Shown here in pieces: positions 56,755 through 64,000 of a stretch of DNA of 64,000 bases. The DNA is from JAJPKK01 sp963802745. GTDB lineage: Bacteria; Pseudomonadota; Alphaproteobacteria; Rhizobiales; Xanthobacteraceae. The notes below the pieces were generated by a model that saw only the letters and a list, made by a program, of their open reading frames with translations, had not been told where the DNA came from and did no database searches. The DNA lies in contig CAWDKL010000086.1 in NCBI GenBank assembly GCA_963802745.1, positions 151,600 to 215,599 on the forward strand, read 5' to 3'. Numbering within the stretch: position 1 is the first letter of the stretch; the number at the start of each line of letters is the position of its first letter. The translations under genes and the position numbers were made by a program.

Positions 56755-57210
56755 ATGGAACTCCTCAAGCTGGTGGCGCTCGATCGGGACGACCTCGATG
56801 TGGTTTCGACGCACCTGCAAGACGCCACCGTCAGTGTGGGCGACGTGTATTGGCGGGCGAGCGAGAAACGGGTGGTGATCGGGCTGGCGCGATTCGATTG
56901 GGAAAGCGCGCAGGGCGACAAGCCGCAATTCCAGCGCCGCCGCACCGCGCTGCGGTTCGATCGCGTCAGTTCCATCAAGTGCCGCAATGTTGACTGCAAG
57001 GACAAGGCGGCCGTGTTGAATTTGTTGGCAGTCGAGTTCGAGGAGAGCCATCCGCCCGGCGGCACCATCACGCTGATTTTTTCCGGTGGCGCGGCGGTTC
57101 GCCTCGAGGTCGAATGCCTGGAATGCGAATTGGTCGATCTCGGTCCGATGTGGGCGGCAACGTGCTGTCCCGCCCATACGGTGGAAGCCGAGGCGGTGAG
57201 AACCGCCTGA
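56755..57210 (+). CDS. DUF2948 family protein
   Basis: A 151-residue protein typical of DUF2948, an alphaproteobacterial family with a beta-barrel-like pattern (LKLVALDRDDLDVVSTHLQDA, VGDVYW, FVL/IGLARFDWE, RRRTALRFDRV, LNLLAVEFE, ITLIFSGGAAVRLEVECLEC) and unknown function. AAGGAGG lies seven bases before the ATG. In many relatives it is next to hisD or murA; here it is isolated. Confidence 0.88.
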   Translation: MELLKLVALDRDDLDVVSTHLQDATVSVGDVYWRASEKRVVIGLARFDWESAQGDKPQFQRRRTALRFDRVSSIKCRNVDCKDKAAVLNLLAVEFEESHPPGGTITLIFSGGAAVRLEVECLECELVDLGPMWAATCCPAHTVEAEAVRTA

Positions 57211-57219
57211 TCGGCGCGG

Positions 57220-58104
57220 CTACGATTCCACAGCGCCTCCCGCGAACGTCGCGTGCGCCGTTACCGGAGCCTCCACCCTCATCGGTCCCTTGCCGCGCAT
57301 CTGCGTCAGCGCCGCCCCAGCCGCGGCGAGGAGGCCGAGCGCCAGCACTTTCCAGGCCGGCGGGATGCCGAGCGCGGTGGTGAAATAGATATTAAATATC
57401 TCCGCCAGTTTGTAGCCGCGGAAATACCAGATCCAGCCGATTTCCAGCACCGCCGTGAAGACGCCCGACGCCACGGCGAGCGCCGTCAGGGCGCCCACAT
57501 GGGCGCCGAGCCCGCGCCGGTTGAGCGCGCGCCATAGCATCAGCCAGAAGAAGACGCCGGTCATCAAAAACTCGTCCGGATAGAGCCCGCGCGCCAGTAG
57601 GTAGTGGGCGATCGCCAGGCCCGTGACCACGTAGACGGTGTCGTGCAGCCGCTGCCAGCGCGGCGCGCCCATTGCCCGGATCGCGGCATCGAGCGAGGTG
57701 GCGCCGAGCGCGACGAGGCCAACGGTGGACAGCGTCGCGACGATCAGCGTGAGGCGCGTCACCATCTCGAACCCGATGCGGTCGAAATTCCAGCGCCGCA
57801 GGGCGAAATAGATCAAGATATGCGCGACGGTGTAGACGAGTGCCGTCACCCCGATCATGCGCCGCACGATGATGAGCCGGCGCCAGCCGAATAGCGTGCC
57901 GGCCGGCGTTACCGCGAGACTCAACAGCAGCACCACGGTCGCCCAATAGCCCGACCAATAGGTCAGCCCGCCGAACGGATCGAAGCCGAATTCCTCCGCC
58001 ACGTAATCGCGGATCATCCAAATCCCCGGCACGAACATCAGCGCCAGGGTGACGGCCTTCAGGAGCGAAAATCGGCGATTGCGGTCTTGCCACGGGAAGA
58101 TCAT
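57220..58104 (-). CDS. ferric reductase-like transmembrane protein (MsrQ/YedZ-like)
   Basis: A 294-residue inner-membrane protein with about eight hydrophobic helices. The haem-binding histidines lie in YTVAHILIYFAL, and in RLHDTVYVVTGLAIAHYLLARG, the pattern of the ferric-reductase-like domain. It is longer than E. coli MsrQ (about 210 residues) because of extra C-terminal helices (ALTALAVASGVFTAVLEIGWIW, WKVLALGLLAAAGAALTQM). No msrP gene is adjacent. I start at 58104 (MIFPWQDRNRRFSLLKAV); the frame upstream lies in repeat-like DNA. It may deliver electrons across the membrane, with an unknown partner. Confidence 0.75.
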   Translation of the reverse strand: MIFPWQDRNRRFSLLKAVTLALMFVPGIWMIRDYVAEEFGFDPFGGLTYWSGYWATVVLLLSLAVTPAGTLFGWRRLIIVRRMIGVTALVYTVAHILIYFALRRWNFDRIGFEMVTRLTLIVATLSTVGLVALGATSLDAAIRAMGAPRWQRLHDTVYVVTGLAIAHYLLARGLYPDEFLMTGVFFWLMLWRALNRRGLGAHVGALTALAVASGVFTAVLEIGWIWYFRGYKLAEIFNIYFTTALGIPPAWKVLALGLLAAAGAALTQMRGKGPMRVEAPVTAHATFAGGAVES

Positions 58105-58384
58105 GTGCGCGCACCATCCGCCGGGGCCGCTCGCCCCGGATACGGCGGCAGGATAGTGCAGCGCCGCGGCGCGATCCAGGGGGGAGAGCATGGCCTGGTA
58201 GCTTGGATTAAAGCGGCCGCTGCGGCCTTCCGCGGGCGGGCGCTTAATCCGGGAGCGCCCGAGCGGTGTGGCACGGAGGGCTTTCGAATATCGCACCGCC
58301 GCCGGTCCGTGCTTATCGCCAGCACCTCATGCTCGTCATTCCGGAGCCCGGCGCAGTGGTGAACCCGGAACCCATGACCACCGA

Positions 58385-58505
58385 CCTGGGTTATGGGTTC
58401 CAGGCTCTCGCCTTTCGCGCGCTCGCAGCCCTCGGCCGCCCCGACGAGGCGGCCGCCCTGCGCACCCGCCACACCTTCGACCCACCCGCCCAACCCCAAC
58501 CCTGA
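58385..58505 (+). pseudogene. TPR-protein C-terminal fragment, copy 1
   Basis: The frame ends ALAFRALAALGRPDEAAALRTR followed by HTFDPPAQPQP and stop, which looks like the last repeat and tail of a kinesin-light-chain-type TPR protein. The rest of the gene is absent. The 58105-59385 gap is made of such fragments and hairpin repeats. Confidence 0.55.
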
Positions 58506-58607
58506 CGCCCCGGCATCGCCGCCGCACCGGCGCCGTCCGCCGCACGGACCCGCGGGATGTGCACGCCCCCTCTCCCCGCGGCGTTCTTCACGCCGTGGGG
58601 AGAGGGG

Positions 58608-58800
58608 ACGCTCGGCCGGCTGCTCATCGCCCGGGCAATGCCGCCGAGGCATTGTCATTGAGCGCAACCGCCGCACACGAAACCGCGCTCGGAGCCAATC
58701 ACCCTGGACCAAGGACTCGGCGCGCCTGACGGCGGACGCGCTCGCAGCCCTTGCCTCCCCGACGAAGCCGCCGCCCTGCGCACCCGCCCGCCCAACCCCA
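58608..58800 (+). pseudogene. TPR-protein C-terminal fragment, copy 2
   Basis: LGRLLIA, then in the next frame NAAEALSLSATAAHETALGA then NHP, then WTKDSARLTADALAAL: pieces of the same TPR ending with at least two frame changes. The DNA from CAATGCCGCCGAGGCATTGT to CGGAGCCAATCACC is nearly identical to copy 3. Confidence 0.55.
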
Positions 58801-58869
58801 TTCCTGAAGCGCCGGCATCGCTCCGGCACCGGCGCCATCCGCCGCAACCGACCCGCGGGGTCCGCACGC

Positions 58870-59048
58870 CCCCTCTCCCCGCGGCGTTCTTCACGCCGTG
58901 GGGAGAGGGTTGGGGTGAGGGGCAGGGGGCACGCGAGGGCGTTGCGTTACCCCGCCGCGACCGCGAAGATCGGCCCAAGCCGCCGGTGCTCGCACCTGCC
59001 CCTCACCCCGACCCTCTCCCCATCGTGAAGAACGATGGAGAGAGGGGG
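58870..59048. repeat. CTCTCCCC-family hairpins between TPR fragments
   Basis: CCCTCTCCCCGCGGCGTTCT/CGCCGTGGGGAGAGGG at 58870-58908 and CCCTCTCCCCATCGTGAAGA/ACGATGGAGAGAGGG at 59011-59048. A third related unit is at 58567-58604. Confidence 0.6.
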
Positions 59049-59285
59049 CGCTCGGCCGGCTGCTCAGTGCCGGCGGCAAATGCCTCGGCAATGCCGCCGA
59101 GGCATTGTCATTGAGCGCAGCCGCTCTCGCCGCACACGAAACCGCGCTCGGAGCCAATCACCCACAGGACCCAAGGACTCCGCGTGGGCGACGGCGGCAC
59201 GCCCGCAGCCGTTGGCCGCCCCGACGAAGCCGCCGCCCTGCGCACCCGCCACGCCCTCGACCCGGCCGCCCAACCCCAACCCTGA
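59048..59285 (+). pseudogene. TPR-protein C-terminal fragment, copy 3
   Basis: Contains GNAAEALSLSAAALAAHETA then LGANHP, followed in other frames by GRPDEAAALRTRHALDPAAQ then PQP and stop. It ends at the same point as copy 1, so both derive from the same ancestral 3' end. Frameshifts prevent function. Confidence 0.58.
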
Positions 59286-59385
59286 CGCACCGGCATCGCT
59301 GACGCACCGGCCGTCGTCGGGGCGGTGCGGCGCAATGCGCTTCGCTTATGCGCGCTATGGGCCCCGCATCGCCCGGTTAGTTAGC

Positions 59386-61396
59386 CCGACTTCACCAACT
59401 GGGTCGGGTTTTTTCGATTTTCGCGGCTTTGGCATGGCGCAAGCCATTGATCTTGCAGGGGGCGGTTTTGGAAATCGGCTGTAGTGCCGACCAAGGCTCT
59501 TGCTTGGTTTGATCGGGTGCGCGAGTCAGGGGCATGTTTTTGCGCCACAAGATTTGCCGCAAGGACGGCAAGGAGCATCGGAGCTGGTCGGTCGTGGAGA
59601 ACCGGCGGGTTCAGGGTGGGCGCGTTGTTCAACGGCAGGTGCTTTATCTGGGGGAGATCAACGACAGCCAGCGCGCGGCGTGGACCCGCGCGATCGCGGC
59701 GTTTGACGACGGCGGGCAGGCGACGCAGATTGCGCTGTTCCCCGAGGATCGCGCAGCGCCGGTTCTCGATTGCGACGTTATATCGATCCGCTTGAGCGCC
59801 ATGCGGCTGTGCCGCCCGCGTCAGTGGGGCGCCTGCTGGCTGGCGATGATCCTGTGGGATCAACTGCGGCTGGACGATTTTTGGGAACCGGTGCTGCCGC
59901 CATCGCGCGAGGGAACCAATTGGCTGAACGTGTTGAAGACGTTGGCGAGCTATCGGCTGATTTCTCCGGGCAGCGAATGGCGGTTGCATCGACACTGGTT
60001 TGAACAGAGCGCGATGGGCGATCTGCTGGGCGAAGATATCGGGCTGGTTCAACCGAATACTCTCTATCGCTGCCTGGACAAGCTGATCGCGCACAAACAA
60101 ACGCTGTTCGGGTTTTTGCGTGAACGTTGGAAGGACTTGTTTGGGGCCGATTTCGAGGTTTTGCTTTATGATCTGACCAGCACGTATTTCGAGTGCGATC
60201 CGCCGGACGCGGGCAAAAGGAAGTTCGGCTATAGCCGGGACAAGCGGCCGGATTGCGTGCAAGTCGTGATCGCGCTGATCGTCACGCCGGATGGGTTTCC
60301 GCTGGCCTATGAAGTCATGGATGGCAATACTTCGGATAAAACGACGCTGCGGGCTTTTCTGGCCAAAATCGAAGCCCAATATGGCAAAGCACAGCGCACG
60401 TGGGTGATGGATCGCGGTATTCCGACCGAGGAAGTCCTGGCCGAAATGCGCGCCTCGCCGACCCCGATTCATTATCTCGTGGGGACGCCGCGCGGGCGGC
60501 TGACCAAACTGGAGAAGCTACTGGCGGCCAAGCGGTGGGAGGATGTGCGCGACAGCGTGCGCGTCAAATTGGTCGAAGATGGAGACGAAACCTACGTTTT
60601 GGCGCGCAGCGACGGCCGCCGCGACAAGGAACAAGCGATGCGGCAGCGCCGGTTGCGGAAATTGATCAAGCGGCTGCGCGAACTCCAGCACCAGGATCTG
60701 ACGCGCGACGACTTGCTGCTCAAGCTCGGCGCCGCCAAGAAAGAGGCCGGCAAGGCCTATCGTTTGTTGATCATCCACACGCCGGCAAACGATCAGCCGG
60801 TCACGCCGCAAACATTCCATTTCAAGCTGGATCGCAAGAAATTACGCGCCGCGCGCCGGCGCGAGGGCAGCTATCTGCTGCGCTCCAACATCAAGGGCGA
60901 CGACCCCGGAAAGCTCTGGCGGCTCTATCTGCAACTGGTCGAGATCGAGCAAGCGTTCAAGGAATTGAAGAACGATCTTTCGATCCGGCCCATTCATCAC
61001 CAGCTGGAGACCCGCATCGAAGCCCATATCTTCGTGGCATTCCTGGCCTATTGCCTGATGGTCACATTGAAACAACGGCTGAAAGCGCTGGCACCGGGAC
61101 TGACGCCCAGAGCCGTGCTCGAAAAGCTCGCCGTCATCCAGATGATCGACGTCGAACTGCCCACCACGGACGGGCGCACCGTCATTCTATCCCGCTATAC
61201 CGAGGCAGAACCCGATCAGCGGCTTCTACTGCAAAGCTTGAAGCTCGACTTGCCCGATCAGCCGCCGCCGAAAATCACCGCCGCCAACCACCAAGCCGCT
61301 TGAGTACTCCACCCTTGTAGTGCCGACCTTTGGACCTTCGCCCCAATGATCCCAGGGGCTTCGGCTCGCCGAACCCCGCCAGTTGGTGAAGTCGGG
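59386..61396 (+). mobile_element. IS1634-like insertion sequence, complete
   Basis: The element is 2011 bp. Inverted repeats CCCGACTTCACCAACTGG (59386-59403) and its exact complement (61379-61396) bound it. TTAG flanks both sides (59382-59385 and 61397-61400), a likely 4-bp target duplication. One transposase gene fills it. A 13-base direct repeat TGTAGTGCCGACC occurs just inside each end (about 59480 and 61317). The intact gene and perfect ends suggest a recent insertion, next to the decayed TPR fragments. Confidence 0.88.
59534..61303 (+). CDS. IS1634/IS4-type DDE transposase
   Basis: A 589-residue transposase of the size and type of IS1634. The N-terminus is a family-typical segment (LYLGEINDSQRAAWTRAIAAF). 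The catalytic triad is the Asp in LLYDLTSTYFE, the Asp in TWVMDRGIP, and the Glu in YLQLVEIEQAFKELKNDLSI, which also fits the IS4-type Y-(2)-R-(3)-E-(6)-K style motif. It moves the flanking element by cut-and-paste or copy mechanisms. The reading frame is complete, so the element may be active. Confidence 0.9.
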   Translation: MFLRHKICRKDGKEHRSWSVVENRRVQGGRVVQRQVLYLGEINDSQRAAWTRAIAAFDDGGQATQIALFPEDRAAPVLDCDVISIRLSAMRLCRPRQWGACWLAMILWDQLRLDDFWEPVLPPSREGTNWLNVLKTLASYRLISPGSEWRLHRHWFEQSAMGDLLGEDIGLVQPNTLYRCLDKLIAHKQTLFGFLRERWKDLFGADFEVLLYDLTSTYFECDPPDAGKRKFGYSRDKRPDCVQVVIALIVTPDGFPLAYEVMDGNTSDKTTLRAFLAKIEAQYGKAQRTWVMDRGIPTEEVLAEMRASPTPIHYLVGTPRGRLTKLEKLLAAKRWEDVRDSVRVKLVEDGDETYVLARSDGRRDKEQAMRQRRLRKLIKRLRELQHQDLTRDDLLLKLGAAKKEAGKAYRLLIIHTPANDQPVTPQTFHFKLDRKKLRAARRREGSYLLRSNIKGDDPGKLWRLYLQLVEIEQAFKELKNDLSIRPIHHQLETRIEAHIFVAFLAYCLMVTLKQRLKALAPGLTPRAVLEKLAVIQMIDVELPTTDGRTVILSRYTEAEPDQRLLLQSLKLDLPDQPPPKITAANHQAA

Positions 61397-61477
61397 TTAG
61401 CTTGACCGCGGGCCAAAGCCGGGCTTCACTGTTTAACGATCTGAGAGCGCAGCTGCGATGCGCCAGGGAGGGAGAAA

Positions 61478-62464
61478 ATGGTCAACCAACCAACTGCCGA
61501 AGACAGGCTTATCGACCGGCGCGGTGTGCTGCGGGCCGGGGCGGCGCTGGCCGCGGCAGGGCCGGCGCTGCTCCACGGAGCGCAGGCCGAGGCGCAGACC
61601 CGTGCCGGTGGCGCGTCGCGGATGACGGTCATCGATGCCCAGGTCCATGCCTATGCGGCGAACACGCGAGAGCGGCCCTGGCACAGCGTACCCAACTGGC
61701 CCCCGCACGTCACCGGCGACGAGATGGTGGCGGCGATGGACAAGGTTGGCGTCAACGGTGCGATCTATGTTTCCCCGTTTTCGATGTACCAGTATGACGC
61801 CAGCTATGCGGTGTCGGTGCAAAAGGCCCATCCGGACAGGTTCGCGCTGGTCAAGCCGGTCGACCCGGACGATCCGGCGGTGGCCGATGTCATCGCCGAC
61901 TGGAAGAAGACGCCGGGCACGGTCGGCATCCGCGTCATCATGAACAGGGAATCCAACCGCGCGCCGGACCACCCCGGCCTCGACCGCATCCTGCGCGCAG
62001 CCGTTCGCGCCGATTTCCCCGTCAACGTGCTGTTCTCGGGCAATATCGACGCCGGCACCGCGCTGATCGACCGCCACCCCGACGCCCGCTTCGTCATCGA
62101 TCATCTCGCACTCCAGCAGCCGAGCGTACCGCCCGCCCCGCCGCAACCCTGGGCCGAACTGCCCAAGGTGCTGGACCTCGCCAAGCGTAAAAACGCCGTG
62201 ATCAAGGTCACCGGCGCCTGCACGCTGTCGCGCGAGCCATACCCGTTCCCGGACATCTGGGATCCGCTCGCCCGCGTGTTCGACGCCTGGGGACTGGAGC
62301 GCTGCCTGTGGGGCACCGACTGGACGCGCGCGTTCGCGGTCGTCAACTACGAGCAGGGCGTCGTGCCCTTCCGGACGACAAACCGCCTCAGCGACACCGA
62401 CCGGGCCATGCTGATGGGGGGCGCCTGCGCCAAGGCCTATGGCTGGTCGCCAAAGAAAGCTTAG
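61478..62464 (+). CDS. exported amidohydrolase family protein
   Basis: A 328-residue amidohydrolase-2-type TIM barrel with an N-terminal twin-arginine-like leader (DRRGVLRAGAALAAAGPALL). Motifs are IDAQVHAY (metal-binding Asp/His variant DxxxH), GIRVIMNRES, FVIDHLALQQP, and CLWGTDWTR with the catalytic Asp. Members hydrolyse lactones (2-pyrone-4,6-dicarboxylate, L-fucono-lactone) or decarboxylate aromatic acids. GGGAGGGAG precedes the ATG. It is followed by a cyclase-family hydrolase 322 bases on. Confidence 0.85.
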   Translation: MVNQPTAEDRLIDRRGVLRAGAALAAAGPALLHGAQAEAQTRAGGASRMTVIDAQVHAYAANTRERPWHSVPNWPPHVTGDEMVAAMDKVGVNGAIYVSPFSMYQYDASYAVSVQKAHPDRFALVKPVDPDDPAVADVIADWKKTPGTVGIRVIMNRESNRAPDHPGLDRILRAAVRADFPVNVLFSGNIDAGTALIDRHPDARFVIDHLALQQPSVPPAPPQPWAELPKVLDLAKRKNAVIKVTGACTLSREPYPFPDIWDPLARVFDAWGLERCLWGTDWTRAFAVVNYEQGVVPFRTTNRLSDTDRAMLMGGACAKAYGWSPKKA

Positions 62465-62490
62465 CACCGATTTGTGGTCGGCCGGCAAGC

Positions 62491-62590
62491 ATAGCCCGGA
62501 TGGGTGCGCAGCGTAATCCGGGGCAGCCTCTGGTGAGCACGGCCGATCCCGGATTGCGGGCCGAAACACCGGCCCTCCATCCGGGCTACG
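62491..62590. repeat. GTAGCCCGGAT-family inverted repeat
   Basis: Begins ATAGCCCGGATGGGTGCG and ends CCATCCGGGCTACG, with an internal GATCCCGGATTGCGG segment. It lies between the amidohydrolase and cyclase genes (gap 62465-62786, no other gene seen). Confidence 0.65.
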
Positions 62591-62786
62591 CGCGGCTAAG
62601 CTCAAGGCCATTAACTTGACCCCGCCCGCGTGCTGGCGACTCGTCCCCAACTCGTCCCCTGGGGTCACTTCTCCAACACGATTTTCGATGCCATAATCTT
62701 GCGAGACCGACAGGCTTTGGTTCCCCGGAACCCGCCTATCCGGCAACGGTGGTTTTAGCCCCGCTGCACGCAAGAGGGAGGAAAAC

Positions 62787-63794
62787 ATGAAAATCCTGGT
62801 CATTGGTTTGATCGCATCGGGCGTGGCGCTTTCCAGCGCGCATGCACAGAGTCAAAGCAGTGCACGCCCGACGATCGCCAACGAAGCGGACTTCCGCCGG
62901 GCGATGACGGAGCTTTCGAACTGGGGCCGCTGGGGAGCCGACGATGAACTCGGTGCCGCCAACCTGATCACGCCGGCGAAACGGAAACAAGCGATCGCTC
63001 TGGCCACGCAAGGCTTACCCGTTTCGCTCGCGCATGATATTCCGCAGGAACGTGACGCGGATGCACCCAATATCCTGGAGCGGGTGCTCGCGCCGGTGCG
63101 GCCGACGGGCACCGCCGATCAATATCGATATACCGGCACATATCACGGCATCGTGCACAGCCATCTCGATTCGCTCGACTGTCACATGATGGTGGACGGC
63201 AAGGGCTACAACGGCGTGCCGATGGAAGCCATCACGGCCGCGAACGGTTGCCCGAAGGGGAATATCAACGCGTTGAAAGACGGTATCGTCACCCGCGCGG
63301 TTCTGTTCGATGCAACCCTGCTGCCGGGGAAGGCCACGGCGCAAGGCTGGCTGGAGCCGGGAACGCCGATCCACCGGGACGATCTCGAGGCGCTGGAAAA
63401 GCTGGAGCACGTGACGGTGTCGCCCGGCGACGTGATCCTGCTCTATACGGGGCGTTGGAAGCGGCGCGCCGCGCTCGGCGCTTGGCCGCGGGAAATCGGG
63501 TTCGCGGGCTATCACGCCGACGTGGCGTTCTTCCTCAAAGAGCGGGGCGTTGCCTTCATCGGCGGCGACGGGCCGAACGACGTTGTCCCCACCGGTCTGC
63601 CGGCATCCGTGCCCAATCCGCTGCACCGGCTGGCCCTGGTCGCGATGGGCGTCAACATTTTCGATAATCTCGACTTCGAGCGCGCAGTCGAGCAGGCAAG
63701 GCGGCTCAATCGTTACGAATTTCTGTTCTCGGCGGCGCCGCTGCGCGTCGAAAAAGGAACCGGATCGCCGCTCAATCCCTTGGCGATTTTCTAA
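62787..63794 (+). CDS. exported cyclase family protein (kynurenine formamidase-like hydrolase)
   Basis: A 335-residue protein of the metal-dependent cyclase/formamidase family. A signal peptide (ILVIGLIASGVALSSAHA) is followed by WGRWGADDELGAANLITPAKR, typical of the subfamily. The metal site is HGIVHSHLDSLDCHM, a version of the HxHxDxxxH motif, and DVILLYTGRWKRR is also conserved. GGGAGGAAAAC precedes the ATG. Family members hydrolyse formamides, lactones or ring amides. With the amidohydrolase upstream it suggests periplasmic hydrolysis of a ring compound, but the substrate is unknown. Confidence 0.85.
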   Translation: MKILVIGLIASGVALSSAHAQSQSSARPTIANEADFRRAMTELSNWGRWGADDELGAANLITPAKRKQAIALATQGLPVSLAHDIPQERDADAPNILERVLAPVRPTGTADQYRYTGTYHGIVHSHLDSLDCHMMVDGKGYNGVPMEAITAANGCPKGNINALKDGIVTRAVLFDATLLPGKATAQGWLEPGTPIHRDDLEALEKLEHVTVSPGDVILLYTGRWKRRAALGAWPREIGFAGYHADVAFFLKERGVAFIGGDGPNDVVPTGLPASVPNPLHRLALVAMGVNIFDNLDFERAVEQARRLNRYEFLFSAAPLRVEKGTGSPLNPLAIF

Positions 63795-63974
63795 ATGACC
63801 TGGGCCGCCTATCCGTAGGCGAACACAGGCAGTAGATGGGGTAACGGGCCGAGCGCCGCGGCAAGCGGCGCGCCGGCGAAGTGGGCGGTCGTCGCAAGCT
63901 GCGCGAGATTGCAACAATTGCGTCAAATTGAGAGCGAGCACGAAAACGTGACGGGGACAAATCACAAGGAGCCC

Positions 63975-64000
63975 GTGGCGAACGTCAGTCGAACGGAAGA
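63975..64000 (+). other. possible start of a further gene at the window edge
   Basis: AAGGAG is followed three bases later by GTG GCG AAC GTC AGT CGA. Only eight codons are visible, so this is a guess from the ribosome binding site. Confidence 0.3.

Overview
This is a high-GC chromosomal segment from an alphaproteobacterium, most likely in the Hyphomicrobiales (Bradyrhizobium / Rhodoplanes / Xanthobacteraceae-like). The clues are the ribD-ribE-ribH-nusB run, the order tig-clpP-clpX-lon, a XoxF-type methanol dehydrogenase cluster with a glutathione-linked formaldehyde route, and intergenic repeat families (GTAGCCCGGAT, GTAGGGTGGGCAAA and CTCTCCCC hairpins) common in that group. The taxonomic call is inference.

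Layout. 0.2-2.9 kb: a two-subunit molybdenum hydroxylase (iorA and a frameshifted iorB). 3.1-9.3 kb: small or stand-alone genes (secreted peptide, haloperoxidase-like hydrolase, DUF5996, DUF2188, cis-trans fatty-acid isomerase). 9.7-18.1 kb: a cluster with two UbiD-type decarboxylases, an enoyl-CoA hydratase, an alpha/beta hydrolase, two paralogous secreted proteins of unknown family that each carry one EF-hand-like loop, and a periplasmic metallo-beta-lactamase-fold protein. 18.3-19.6 kb: wreckage of an Xre-ImmA/DUF4411 (PIN) toxin-antitoxin locus with a hairpin element. 19.9-23.6 kb: an EmrAB-type drug efflux pair with a divergent TetR regulator and two identical operators. 23.8-24.7 kb: a MntA/HepT toxin-antitoxin pair.

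24.7-34.5 kb is the housekeeping core: riboflavin synthesis, nusB, tRNA-Leu, trigger factor, ClpP, ClpX and Lon. 34.8-40.3 kb holds tRNA-Val, alanine racemase, a tripartite-tricarboxylate-type binding protein, a hotdog thioesterase, a FAD-linked oxidase and tRNA-Thr. 40.5-49.9 kb is a nearly complete lanthanide-type methanol oxidation island: glutathione-dependent formaldehyde dehydrogenase, Gfa, a small Cys-rich secreted protein, a SoxYZ-like carrier and a zinc hydrolase divergent from xoxF, then a c-type cytochrome, XoxJ and a rhodanese-like CXXCW-type protein. Methanol would be oxidised in the periplasm by XoxF with electrons passing to the cytochrome; formaldehyde would be captured by glutathione (Gfa) and oxidised by FrmA.

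49.9-59.4 kb is more heterogeneous: an AT-richer patch with an orphan secreted protein, acetyl-CoA acetyltransferase, a tandem 230-bp repeat block, a second tricarboxylate-type binding protein, a peptidase-M24 homologue with an altered metal site, DUF2948, a ferric-reductase-like membrane protein, and three decayed copies of the end of a TPR-protein gene. 59.4-61.4 kb is an intact IS1634-like insertion sequence with inverted repeats and a TTAG duplication. 61.5-63.8 kb holds an exported amidohydrolase and a cyclase-family hydrolase.

A striking technical point: seven otherwise normal genes (iorB, ribD, clpP, a binding protein, gfa, the zinc hydrolase, thiolase) are each broken by exactly one extra base. 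That pattern, which hits ribD and clpP, looks more like consensus error than biology.
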